Part shown: positions 1 through 8,627 of the stretch, piece after piece
How the letters are laid out: every line of letters starts with the position of its first letter
Numbering within the stretch: position 1 is the stretch's first letter
From: UBA2266 sp964406945
GTDB lineage: Bacteria; Planctomycetota; Phycisphaerae; Sedimentisphaerales; Anaerobacaceae
Length of the DNA: 37,367 nt
Assembly: GCA_964406945.1 (NCBI GenBank)
Contig: CAYOTO010000032.1
Coordinates: 1 to 37,367, forward strand
Direction of reading: 5' to 3'
Program-made: the position numbers and the translations under genes
The notes under the pieces: model-generated
Seen by the model: the letters and a program-made list of their open reading frames with translations, nothing else
The model's database searches: none
Told to the model about the DNA's origin: nothing

Positions 1-168
1 GACTAGTCCAGGTACAGTTCGATATGCCGGCAGATTCCGGGCCAGAACGTCAGTATGCAGATGGCAATGAACCTGCGATTCATAACGTACTCCAGCAATA
101 CCCGTCTGTTGGCCACCGAGCGAAGTACCGTGCCCTGTTAAAGCTTCACGATCAGATGCCCCGCGGAT

Positions 169-3100
169 CTATTTCGTTACTGTAAGCTCGATCGGCGCCT
201 CTTCGGCCCGGATCTCGGGATTGTAGTACTCATAAGCGGCCGACTTGGTGGTTTTGGCCTTGAGCGGATATTTCGCCAGAAGCTGGTATTCTACCGTCAC
301 GGGACTGCCCTTCTCGACCTCACGCAGGTAGACGATGATCTGCCGACCGGTTGTGGAGTATTTTTCGACCACGCCCGTCTCGACCAGAGCATTTAGTCTA
401 TCCGGGATCAGAGTAAATCCGGGAGGCAGACCCAGATCGACAATGACCATCTTGGCCTTGCCGGGCCGATTGTTCTCTACAGTCGCCTTAACGCCGATGA
501 TATCAGAAGCCGACAATTCGGTCCGGTCGTACTCCACGTCAATACTCATGGGCTCTTGCCTTGCGACATCAAGCCCCTTGTAAGGCATGTAGTACCGCCC
601 CACAACCTGATACAGCAAGGCGCCCTCGCCGGCAAACGCCAGTTCCACCTCATGGGCGCCCTTTCCCGTGCGATCCTTCAGATCGACCAGTTGCAGCACG
701 TCACTGTTACTGTCGTCGACCCGCAGCGTGGCAATCTTGTCTTGGTTTATCTTAACGTCGATAGTGGCGTCGGCTTTGGCGGTGGCGCCGCGCTCGGCCA
801 TAAGCATCGCCTTCAACGCCTGGATAGTCGCCTGCGTCGACTGCCACGTACCATACGCATCCTTCTTCTTAACAAGATAGGTCACCGCCTTGCTCACGGT
901 CCCCAACTCACGTTCGCACTGTATAAAGGCCTGAACGGCAAGCCCTGTAATCTCGATGGCTGCCGTTTCGCCGGTCCCGTGCGTCGGGGTCTCGCTTGTC
1001 GCGGGCCAGTAGACCATGCCATCCTGCTCGACCTTCTTGTCCAGCAGCGTCTGCAGCACGTCGAGCGTAGTCTTATCCTCGGCATCCACCGCCGCCAGTG
1101 CGTTGGCAGTCAGGGCAATCGTGTAGTTATCCTTCATATCGTCCAGGTGGGCCTTCAAATATGCCGTACCCTTTGCAACCTCCGGACCTGCATATCCGGT
1201 CGACGCCAGAGCCCACGTAATATAGGCGGTATTGCGGAAGACATCATCGGTGAATTTATTTATGGCGCCCTCGCGAATTCCGCCCTGCGAAGGCTTGTAG
1301 GAGCCGTCGTTTTCCTGGCATTTTGCCAGCCAGTTCTGCGTGCGGCTTATGACCGCCGGATCGACGTCGTAAACCTTGCTCATGTCGTAAAATTCCATCA
1401 GCCCGTAGGCCGTCAGAATGCGATGGGCCGGAGCCTTGCCGAACCATTCGAATCCTCCGCCGTCGACCTCGAACGAAAGCAGCCGCTGATAACCGCTGTT
1501 GATGAATCCTTCAGCCTTCATCTGCAACTCCGGCGTAATCTTGCCCGCGCTCTTCATGTAGTCCAGAACCAGCACATTCGGATAGGTAACCGAGGATGTC
1601 TGCTCGAAACACCCGAACGGCATCCGCAGCATCTTGTCCAGCCCTTCGACTACCTGCGAAAGCACGCCCGGATACACTTTCACGAATATCTTGCTCGCAC
1701 CGTCGATCGCGTTTTCAGGAATGGTAATCGTGTGCCGAATAGCACCTTTGAGTCTGCCGCTCTCGCTTATCAGGAACTCCTTGCCGTCCGGGGCGATCTC
1801 GACGGTCCGCGCCACCGCATCGCTCTTTTTAGTTCCGCGAGCAGTTACGGTAAACTTCTGAAATCCGATCTTCTTGGCGACAATGCCGAAGTAAACCGCA
1901 CGCACTTCGCCAGGCCCGAGAGTAACGGTTTTCACCGGCAAGTCCTTCAACTCGAACCAGTCTTCCTTCGTAACTTCGAGCCGAATCGTCTGATCGGTCT
2001 TCAAATAGTTGTATATCGCCACCGGCACATGCACCTCGTCGTTCTGAGTCAGCGAGACCGGAAAATCTATATCCACGAAAAAGTCCTGGAACACGCGGAG
2101 TCCGGCCGTGGTGGAACCCAACTGCCCGACCGCCGAAGAGGCCATACACGTCAGCCTCCACGTCGTAATCGAATCGGCCAGTCTCACATTCAGCGTGGCC
2201 CGGCCTCTGCCGTCGGTTATGACCGCCGGATTGAAGTACAGCGTCTCGGGAAAATACCGGCGTATACGAACCGGTTCGGCGGCGGCTTTACCTCCGCCAC
2301 CGCCACCTCCGCCTCCCGCATCGGCCGCCATAGCCCGGGGTGCTGCGCCTTCGGCCATCTCCATTTTCATCATCGGCTCGGCTGCCACAGCATCGAATAC
2401 AACATTGGCCCGGCGGAATCGGCCGTCCATTCCCCCCCTGTTCACGCCGGCCGGCACGGAGGCGTCATCCGCCGTATCCCACTGCCGATCAATGCCGGCG
2501 CTTTTTACAACGAAGCCGTGGAAATTCTGGCAGTTTTCACACCATTGACCGACCATCTTAATCTCGCCGCCCCACGGGTCGACCGCGTCGGCACGCTGTA
2601 TGTAGCCTTCCTCCACAAGATAATCTATGGAGGGCGCCTCCTTGAATCGCTTTGACAGAATCCCCTTGTGCTTTTTCGCGAATTCAGCCATGGCTTTGGC
2701 CAGTTTCTGATAGGTCGGCATCAACTTCTGAGCCATCTTAGCTTCGAGAGCCTGCTGCTTGTTGTCCCGCTCGTAAGTATTAACATGAAGCGTATAATCG
2801 CCGACTCCTTTTGCCGAGGCCAGCAGAACCTTTGCCGCACTGTCCCTCCTTGCCTCGAGCCTCGGCATCGGCTGGATCGGTGTAATGCACTGATCGATCT
2901 CGTATCCGTGAATCTCGTACCGGGGCGTCGCAATCTCCTTCTCCAGGTAGAAATACACTTTCTCCAGTCCCGGCTGCATCTGCTGCAATGCAAACACCGC
3001 CTCATCAACCACGATTACCCCCAGTGCCGATGCAACGCCCTTGCCGCGTTTGTTCGTCACCTTGAATTTCAACTGTGCTTCGGCGCCCGGAAGATAAGTC

Positions 3101-5016
3101 TCGCTGTCGCCGCTTATCTCGATTCCAAGTTCATCCGCCGGATCGACCAGCACCACCCGCCTGTCGCGAACGATCACGCCGTTGCCGCCGATCAGGTAGG
3201 CATTTACCTGCACCGTCCCGCTCAAACTAGCATCTAGTCCTAACGTGTCCGAAGCCTTCCCGTCTTTCAGCTCCAGCGTTCGGGTCAGATACGTCTGCCT
3301 GTCCTTAATGACATCAACATAGACAGTTCCGCTCCGGCGTGTGGATATAACTGAAATAGCAGCCTTATCGCCAACCTTATACAGACTCTTGTTGGTCCGC
3401 ACCAGAACCGCCTCGTCGCCTTTCTTTTCCTTTAGCTTTAACTGAATTCTGGCCCGGCCTTTCTGGCCCTTCTCATCCTTGGCGTTCAGAACCAGCATCG
3501 AGGCCTGCTCGGGCGTTAGAGTGATCTCCGCAAATCCGCCCTGATCCGTATTGACCGAACCCTCGAAGTCCTTATTCTCCAGACTCCAGTCCACATCGCA
3601 TGATGCAGGCGTCGAGTCCGCATAGGTTGTTACGATATAGACCCTGTTCTCCAGTCCCGGAACCAGCTCGCCGCTCTCCGGGACGGCTGCTATGACGATG
3701 GGCGAAGCAGTAACACTCACATTCTTTACGATCGTCTCCTTGTGATCGGCCGTATCCGTCACCGAGATCTCGAACTTAGCCGAGGCTTTTCCAGCCTCCA
3801 GAGGCTGACCCACAAAATGGTCCGGCAGTTTCACCTCGAACTTATAATGACCTCCATCATCGGTCTTTCCCTCGATAACCTTGAAATCCTGATAGGCAAC
3901 ATCGAATTTGGAACACTTGATCTGTACTTTACCTCCCGCAACCGGCTTGCCGAAAAAGTAGTCCACCTGCAGCTCGCCATTGACAGTCTCCCCCGGCTGA
4001 TAGTAACTGCGGTCGCTCTCGAAGTTCACCTTGAATTTGGGAAGCACGTACCGCTCTACCGTAACCGTCTTTTCCTCTTTCGCCCCGGCCACAATCGCGC
4101 GTACCTTGTAGGTGCCCATGTTAAGCTCGTTCGCCAGAACAAAATCCACGCTCGCAATCCCGAACTCATCTGTTTTGCCGGGCTTCTTGAAGACCTTATT
4201 GCCCTTGGCGTCCTCGACTTCGAAAAGAACGTCGGCATTGTCAAGCGCGTTCATCGACGGCTGACTCAGTGTGAGAGAACGAATATGGATTGTCTGGCCG
4301 GGCTGATAGAGGGGCTTGTCTGTCGTCAGCAGAGTTTTCAAAGCACTGCGAATCCTTATATTCTGCTCGATTTTGTCGGTGCTTTGCTCGGTCGTTACGA
4401 CTACGCGCAGTTTCGCGTCCTTGACCTCTTCGGCCGGCATGTCCAGCTTCGCCGCGACCTCGCCGTTCTCATCAGACCTGGCGGTGTACTTGGCCAGGAT
4501 TTCTTCACCCTGTACAAGCTCCACCTCCACATTAGCTCCGGCGACAGGGGCACCGGCCGCACGGTCTCGAACCATTACCCGTATCACAGGCCTGGTCCCG
4601 GCCAGAAACTCCCGCTGGCCCAGAACCGTTGTCTCGAGCATCTCCCCCGCGAAAAGCAGACTCCGCTGTCGCCACTGCTGCTCGGCCCCGAACCGGTAGC
4701 GAACGTAATAATTAGACGGATCTTCTTTATTCACCTGCGCATAAAGTACAACCTTCAGCGTCCGGCCCCGATGCCTGCGGCTGACCTTCGCAAGCAGCTT
4801 GCCGTCGAGATCGTACAATTCAGCCTCAAGAATTCCGCTCTTACCCGACGGCGGGGTGAACTCCAACTCGACCGCATCATCCGTTACCTTCGTAAGCGAA
4901 ACGTCCGAACCCGCCTGCGACGCTCTTGCCGAACTGCCGGACCCGGAACCAAACTGCAGAAGAACCCCCGCCCCGACAACGGCCGCCAACGCTATCAATG
5001 TCATCTTACCGCGCAT
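169..5016 (-). CDS. Secreted alpha-2-macroglobulin family protein with intact thioester
   Basis: A protein of 1615 residues. I start it at the ATG at 5016 because AAAGGAAC sits about 6 bases upstream and a secretion signal follows at once; an in-frame start 12 codons earlier has no such site. An MG2-type stretch (TTDKPLYQPGQTIHIR) is followed by MG3/MG4-like sequence (YVLPKFKV). Next come a variable bait-like region (about 760-910) ending in nine glycines, the A2M domain (RYFPETLYFNP), and the thioester motif GCFEQ with Cys1136 and Gln1139. A thiol-ester-like helical domain and a receptor-binding-like C-terminus complete it. Family members trap proteases: bait cleavage exposes the thioester, which crosslinks the attacker. 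This would act outside the inner membrane. No lipobox is visible, unlike E. coli YfhM. No pbpC partner lies inside the window. The bait region carries an odd pseudopilin-like insert, described in the findings. Confidence 0.93.
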   Translation of the reverse strand: MRGKMTLIALAAVVGAGVLLQFGSGSGSSARASQAGSDVSLTKVTDDAVELEFTPPSGKSGILEAELYDLDGKLLAKVSRRHRGRTLKVVLYAQVNKEDPSNYYVRYRFGAEQQWRQRSLLFAGEMLETTVLGQREFLAGTRPVIRVMVRDRAAGAPVAGANVEVELVQGEEILAKYTARSDENGEVAAKLDMPAEEVKDAKLRVVVTTEQSTDKIEQNIRIRSALKTLLTTDKPLYQPGQTIHIRSLTLSQPSMNALDNADVLFEVEDAKGNKVFKKPGKTDEFGIASVDFVLANELNMGTYKVRAIVAGAKEEKTVTVERYVLPKFKVNFESDRSYYQPGETVNGELQVDYFFGKPVAGGKVQIKCSKFDVAYQDFKVIEGKTDDGGHYKFEVKLPDHFVGQPLEAGKASAKFEISVTDTADHKETIVKNVSVTASPIVIAAVPESGELVPGLENRVYIVTTYADSTPASCDVDWSLENKDFEGSVNTDQGGFAEITLTPEQASMLVLNAKDEKGQKGRARIQLKLKEKKGDEAVLVRTNKSLYKVGDKAAISVISTRRSGTVYVDVIKDRQTYLTRTLELKDGKASDTLGLDASLSGTVQVNAYLIGGNGVIVRDRRVVLVDPADELGIEISGDSETYLPGAEAQLKFKVTNKRGKGVASALGVIVVDEAVFALQQMQPGLEKVYFYLEKEIATPRYEIHGYEIDQCITPIQPMPRLEARRDSAAKVLLASAKGVGDYTLHVNTYERDNKQQALEAKMAQKLMPTYQKLAKAMAEFAKKHKGILSKRFKEAPSIDYLVEEGYIQRADAVDPWGGEIKMVGQWCENCQNFHGFVVKSAGIDRQWDTADDASVPAGVNRGGMDGRFRRANVVFDAVAAEPMMKMEMAEGAAPRAMAADAGGGGGGGGGKAAAEPVRIRRYFPETLYFNPAVITDGRGRATLNVRLADSITTWRLTCMASSAVGQLGSTTAGLRVFQDFFVDIDFPVSLTQNDEVHVPVAIYNYLKTDQTIRLEVTKEDWFELKDLPVKTVTLGPGEVRAVYFGIVAKKIGFQKFTVTARGTKKSDAVARTVEIAPDGKEFLISESGRLKGAIRHTITIPENAIDGASKIFVKVYPGVLSQVVEGLDKMLRMPFGCFEQTSSVTYPNVLVLDYMKSAGKITPELQMKAEGFINSGYQRLLSFEVDGGGFEWFGKAPAHRILTAYGLMEFYDMSKVYDVDPAVISRTQNWLAKCQENDGSYKPSQGGIREGAINKFTDDVFRNTAYITWALASTGYAGPEVAKGTAYLKAHLDDMKDNYTIALTANALAAVDAEDKTTLDVLQTLLDKKVEQDGMVYWPATSETPTHGTGETAAIEITGLAVQAFIQCERELGTVSKAVTYLVKKKDAYGTWQSTQATIQALKAMLMAERGATAKADATIDVKINQDKIATLRVDDSNSDVLQLVDLKDRTGKGAHEVELAFAGEGALLYQVVGRYYMPYKGLDVARQEPMSIDVEYDRTELSASDIIGVKATVENNRPGKAKMVIVDLGLPPGFTLIPDRLNALVETGVVEKYSTTGRQIIVYLREVEKGSPVTVEYQLLAKYPLKAKTTKSAAYEYYNPEIRAEEAPIELTVTK

Positions 5017-5334
5017 CGCTCTGTTCCTTTCGATATTGTAAGTTAACGCCAACTCCGGGCAGCCAGACTAATGCCCGTCTGTTACTTGAGACAATAAAAC
5101 AGCTCGAAAGTTGACATGTATCCCCGGTTTTTGCAGTACTTTGATGCTGCATATATATAACTTTACGCCCCCAAAGGGTTTACGAAAAGTAAAATGTATG
5201 TAAAACCCGCGCAAAACTACCGCATTGCAATCCGCTCGACCACCTGCTAATCTGGCGCTGCCGTTGCGGTACGGCCTGCCGGACAGGAGTATCTGCCGGG
5301 CACATGTAATAACAGTGAACAGAAGGAGAAACAA
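5017..5334. promoter_or_regulatory. Divergent intergenic region between A2M and lipoprotein genes
   Basis: This 318-base gap lies between divergently read genes and should hold both promoters. A perfect TTGACA occurs at 5111-5116 on the plus strand, followed by an AT-rich stretch around 5150-5160 (ATATATATAA), but no -10 box sits at the right distance. A strong ribosome site, AGAAGGAG, occurs at 5321-5328 just before the ATG at 5335. I see no RNA gene or repeat here. Confidence 0.35.
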
Positions 5335-5904
5335 ATGAGTCAGCGAACACTTATCATCACTCTCGCATGCACCGCAATAACAGCTTCAGGAGCACTGATG
5401 GCGTACGCACAGAGCAAGAGAATAACCGAAGAGTACCGTTCCAAGTATATAGAAGAGTTCGACCGCATAGGCCTTAACACCAATGCCGTGGAAACGCTCA
5501 GCCATTCATCTTATATCAGCCGCAATCCAGGTTGCAATAGTTCTGAACTGCCTCGGCTGCTCACAATCACGCAACCCCGTCCAGTTGGATCGCATGTCCG
5601 AAGCAAAATTCACGGCCTTACCCGGCGTCCGCGCCTGGGGCGGGGCTGTAGATCCCGACTTCCAGAAAGACCTCGTAGAATCAATGCACCAGCAGCCCGA
5701 ACCCGGCCCTCCTGTCAGGCCCGACGGCTCACGAGGCTACAGCGCGCTGGCCCTTTCCGGCGGCGGAGCGAACGGCGCGTTCGGCGCGGGCTTTCTCTGC
5801 GGCTGGTCCGACGCCGGAACCCGTCCGCAATTCAAGATCGTAACCGGAATAAGCACCGGCGCACTTATTGCCCCGGCCGCATTTCTAGGCTCCGATTACG
5901 ATAA
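5335..5904 (+). CDS. Overlapping ORF with signal-peptide-like start; true extent unclear
   Basis: The ATG at 5335 has the better ribosome site of this locus (AGAAGGAG, 6 bases away). The first 50 or so codons look like a real exported protein: a hydrophobic signal ending AYA, then a charged helical stretch (QSKRITEEYRSKYIEEFDRI). From about 5500 on, the frame runs inside the phospholipase gene and turns into arginine/proline-rich sequence typical of an out-of-frame reading, until a stop at 5904. Either a short exported protein genuinely overlaps the next gene, or an assembly or natural frameshift has removed its stop codon. I do not recognise the N-terminal part. Only the first 50-60 codons deserve trust. 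Confidence 0.35.
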   Translation: MSQRTLIITLACTAITASGALMAYAQSKRITEEYRSKYIEEFDRIGLNTNAVETLSHSSYISRNPGCNSSELPRLLTITQPRPVGSHVRSKIHGLTRRPRLGRGCRSRLPERPRRINAPAARTRPSCQARRLTRLQRAGPFRRRSERRVRRGLSLRLVRRRNPSAIQDRNRNKHRRTYCPGRISRLRLR

Positions 5905-6766
5905 CCAGCTCCGAGAAGTCTATACGCAGACCTCCTCTAAACAGATATACAAGCCCAGAAATCCCGTTTCTCTGCTCTGGAGCGAATCGTTCACGGATTC
6001 GGCGCCTCTGTACGAACTGATCGAAAGGCACGTTGATCGCAGAATACTCGACGGCGTCGCAGCCGAATACCGAAAGGGACGCCGTTTGTACATCGGGACA
6101 ACGCACCTCGACGCCGGTCGGTTTGTGATTTGGAATATGGGCAAAATCGCCGACAGCGGCCATCCCGATTCGCTGGAAATTTTCCGTAAGGTCATGCTGG
6201 CGTCGGCCTCCATACCCGCCGTTTTTCCGCCGGTGTACTTTAATGTCGAAGTTGGCGGCAACGAATTCGACGAGATGCACGTCGACGGCGGCACCATTAC
6301 ACAGGTATTCTTCTACGGCTTCACTCTCGACCTTGCGGCCGCCAGGCGCCAAACGCAAAGAGCTTACGATCCCAATACCCCGGCCAGACTGTACATCATA
6401 CGGAACAGCAAACTCGCCCCCACGCCAGAACAGGTCCAGCGAAAGTTACCCTCGATAATAAAGCGATCGCTGAACACCCTTACAAGAATGAATTCCTATG
6501 GGGACCTCTACAGAATATATCTGGTCACCCAGCGCGACAACATAGGTTTTTACTATGCCGACATCCCGGCCGATTACATTTCGAGGGCCACCGAAGCATT
6601 CGATATTGTAGAAATGAACCGCCTTTTTCGGTTCGGCTATGAGACGGGCCGCTCGGACTACGACTGGCACAGAATGCCGCCGGGATTCGACCCCCAAACC
6701 GCCGAAATGATCGTACGCCCCGGGCAAACAGATCTCTCACATGAAGCGGAGGAGCCCATACAATGA
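5483..6766 (+). CDS. Patatin-like phospholipase, probable lipoprotein
   Basis: A 427-residue patatin-family lipid acyl hydrolase. The oxyanion-hole loop GGGANGAFGAG is at residues 93-103, the nucleophile elbow GISTG has Ser124, and the dyad aspartate is in HVDGG (Asp268), so the Ser-Asp catalytic pair is complete. The N-terminus has a hydrophobic segment ending LNCLGC, which could be a lipobox with Cys26, although the -3 cysteine is unusual. The frame is closed by a TAG at 5468, so the ATG at 5483 is the first possible ATG. It has no good ribosome site and may depend on translation of the overlapping upstream frame. The stop overlaps the next gene by ATGA, indicating coupled translation. The likely role is hydrolysis of membrane phospholipid or lipid ester at the envelope; the substrate cannot be told from sequence. 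Confidence 0.85.
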   Translation: MPWKRSAIHLISAAIQVAIVLNCLGCSQSRNPVQLDRMSEAKFTALPGVRAWGGAVDPDFQKDLVESMHQQPEPGPPVRPDGSRGYSALALSGGGANGAFGAGFLCGWSDAGTRPQFKIVTGISTGALIAPAAFLGSDYDNQLREVYTQTSSKQIYKPRNPVSLLWSESFTDSAPLYELIERHVDRRILDGVAAEYRKGRRLYIGTTHLDAGRFVIWNMGKIADSGHPDSLEIFRKVMLASASIPAVFPPVYFNVEVGGNEFDEMHVDGGTITQVFFYGFTLDLAAARRQTQRAYDPNTPARLYIIRNSKLAPTPEQVQRKLPSIIKRSLNTLTRMNSYGDLYRIYLVTQRDNIGFYYADIPADYISRATEAFDIVEMNRLFRFGYETGRSDYDWHRMPPGFDPQTAEMIVRPGQTDLSHEAEEPIQ

Positions 6767-7308
6767 GAATGTTCGTTCAAATTTCCACGTGGTTGACCCT
6801 GGCGGTCCTGTCGATGAGCGCAAGCTGCACCCCCACAGAAACTAATGTCAATATAATCTCGCCGGGGCCAATAAAACTGCAAACCTACGACTGGCAACAG
6901 GATCCGGTCCGTATCGCATGGCCGCAAGCAGATCGTGAGCAACTCGCCGGTTCGGTGCGGCAGCAAGTCGACCGGAACCTCACCGCCAAAGGATACGAGA
7001 AACAAACCGGCGCCGCCGACTTCCAGGTTGCCGCAGCGCTCGAACTGCAGGACCGGCCCACCAAAGGTCTGCCGGGCTCACGCTACGACTGGCCCAGCGG
7101 AGTGTTCATTTTTGACTACGAGCAGTACTATCGCAAGCCTCTGGAACTGACCCTGGAACTGACCGAATCGGCCGAAAACAAAATCATTTACCGCTCGACC
7201 ACCGTCACAGTCATCGACACAAACCCCACATTCGACCGGACCGAGCCCGATGTCGATAACCTGGTAAACGAATCTCTAGAAGAGCTGCCCCCCAGCACCG
7301 CAAACTAG
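6763..7308 (+). CDS. DUF4136-like lipoprotein
   Basis: A 181-residue protein that begins inside the phospholipase stop codon (ATGA overlap), so the two are probably made together. A signal segment ends in SASC, a good lipobox with Cys22. The body fits the general pattern of DUF4136 lipoproteins: an aromatic-rich strand (YDWQQDP), a helix before the phrase DRNLTAKGYEK, then ADFQVAAAL, followed by a strand-rich end. The biochemical role of this family is unknown. A second in-frame ATG at 6769 is an alternative start. The family call rests on pattern resemblance only. Confidence 0.65.
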   Translation: MRMFVQISTWLTLAVLSMSASCTPTETNVNIISPGPIKLQTYDWQQDPVRIAWPQADREQLAGSVRQQVDRNLTAKGYEKQTGAADFQVAAALELQDRPTKGLPGSRYDWPSGVFIFDYEQYYRKPLELTLELTESAENKIIYRSTTVTVIDTNPTFDRTEPDVDNLVNESLEELPPSTAN

Positions 7309-7359
7309 ACCGACTACGGCCCCCGAACAATTCGGCACCGTTGGACCATGATATTCTCC

Positions 7360-7379
7360 AGCGCGCTTTTGCGCTTTTT
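7360..7379 (+). terminator. Weak rho-independent terminator
   Basis: A five-pair GC stem (AGCGC/GCGCT, loop GCTTTT) is followed by TTTT, 52 bases after the DUF4136-like gene. It would end the phospholipase/lipoprotein transcript ahead of the permease gene. The short stem makes it a moderate call. Confidence 0.5.
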
Positions 7380-7444
7380 AATCCCTGATTCACAGTTTTT
7401 CATTGCCACCCGCGGTCTGCCCCGCATAACATCGGCCCCTGCTG

Positions 7445-8362
7445 ATGAACTCGAACCAAGGCATTCTGATCTACGTTAAGCTGATTCTCACCGCTCTGTT
7501 CTGGGGCGGCACCTTCGTGGCCGGTCGAAAAGTAGCCGAAGAAGTGCCGCCAGCATCCAGTGCATTCCTGCGATTTGCAATTGCCTCGGTATTTCTGCTG
7601 GCCCTGACCCACAGACTCGAACGCCGCTTCCCCCGACCGGACCGAATCCATCTGCTCGGCCTGCTGATCCTCGGCCTGACCGGCGTCTCCGGCTACAACA
7701 TATTCTTTTTCAAAGGCCTCACCATTATCCAGGCCTCGCGCGCGGCGCTGATTATAGCCACTTGCCCGATCTTCATAACAATCGCCTCGGCCGCCTTCTT
7801 TGGTGAAAGACTCTCACCTGTAAGGCTTCTGGGCATCGTTATCTCCATAACCGGCGCTATGGTCGTAATCTCCCGGGGCAGCGCGACCGCGCTACTCTCC
7901 GGCGGACTCGGTCTCGGCGAGCTGTACATATTCGGCTGCGTGCTCTGCTGGACGGCATACTCAATCGTCGGCAAGCCCATGATGGTCCGCCTCTCGCCGC
8001 TGACGCTGGTGGCCTATTCCTCGGTCATAGGCACGCTGGGCCTGCTGCCGCCGGCACTGGCCGAAAGCCTTCATCACAACTTCACCGACTACTCCGCTAC
8101 CAGCTACATCGCCATAGCCTACCTGGGTATATGCGGAACCGTCATCGGCTTCACATGGTTCTACCAGGCGGTAAGAGAAATAGGCCCCACCAGAGCAGGC
8201 CTGTTCATAAACTTCGTCCCCGTCTGGGCCATAATCCTGGCGGCATTACTACTCAACGAAAAAATCACCCTATCCCTGATCGCCGGAACAATACTCGTAA
8301 TTACAGGCGTCTACCTTACAAACAAAAAACAACCCACCCGCTCTGCCGGCAAAGAACAATAG
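7445..8362 (+). CDS. DMT-superfamily (EamA) permease
   Basis: A 305-residue inner-membrane protein with about ten hydrophobic helices arranged as two EamA repeats. The first opens with the typical LTALFWGGTFVAGR and the second with LYIFGCVLCWTAYSIVGKP. The length is normal for the family. DMT permeases export or exchange small metabolites such as amino acids, nucleosides or their precursors; nothing here points to a substrate. The ATG at 7445 has no clear ribosome site but starts directly at the first helix, so it is the sensible choice. The gene stands alone between a weak terminator and a 265-base gap. Confidence 0.9.
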   Translation: MNSNQGILIYVKLILTALFWGGTFVAGRKVAEEVPPASSAFLRFAIASVFLLALTHRLERRFPRPDRIHLLGLLILGLTGVSGYNIFFFKGLTIIQASRAALIIATCPIFITIASAAFFGERLSPVRLLGIVISITGAMVVISRGSATALLSGGLGLGELYIFGCVLCWTAYSIVGKPMMVRLSPLTLVAYSSVIGTLGLLPPALAESLHHNFTDYSATSYIAIAYLGICGTVIGFTWFYQAVREIGPTRAGLFINFVPVWAIILAALLLNEKITLSLIAGTILVITGVYLTNKKQPTRSAGKEQ

Positions 8363-8486
8363 CGCCATCAAGCCTTCGTGGTATTCAAGTCAAGCAAAGG
8401 CGTGTAAACGCGCCGGATAAAGCACATGCACCTCTCCTGTACTATCGTTATACTGTTTGTTCAGAAACGCCCGATTTGGAGGTAAA

Positions 8487-8594
8487 TTGCAGCCGGACTT
8501 AAAAAACGTCGGCCGCCACAATGATGCTCCGGGCCCGGAAAATATAGCAAAAATTCTCGATCTAACGCGTTACGGCCCGGCAGCACGCAAATAG
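8487..8594 (+). CDS. Possible 35-residue small protein, TTG start
   Basis: A TTG codon is preceded by GGAGG at 5 bases, a stronger ribosome site than most genes in this window have. It opens a 35-codon frame ending in TAG at 8592-8594. The product would be soluble and charged (contains PENIAKILDLTRYGP). A TATACT element at 8449-8454 could be its -10 box, without a clear -35. It may be a leader peptide for the secreted protein 33 bases downstream. With so few codons this remains tentative. Confidence 0.25.
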   Translation: MQPDLKNVGRHNDAPGPENIAKILDLTRYGPAARK

Positions 8595-8627
8595 AAGCAC
8601 AGTGAAACAGTTACGGAGACATCTGAT

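Noticed and set aside
3..83. A 26-codon minus-strand frame (MNRRFIAICILTFWPG) behind the A2M gene
   Set aside because: It resembles a signal peptide but has no ribosome site, is very short and stops within the window edge region; nothing else supports it. The first 168 bases hold no other element I can name.
556..2655. A 699-codon plus-strand frame antisense to the A2M gene
   Set aside because: It is the mirror frame of a clearly real gene with strong domain matches; the translation shows no family motifs and has arginine/histidine-rich antisense character.
3742..5046. A 434-codon plus-strand frame antisense to the A2M N-terminus
   Set aside because: Same reasoning: a shadow of MG-domain coding sequence in a GC-rich gene.
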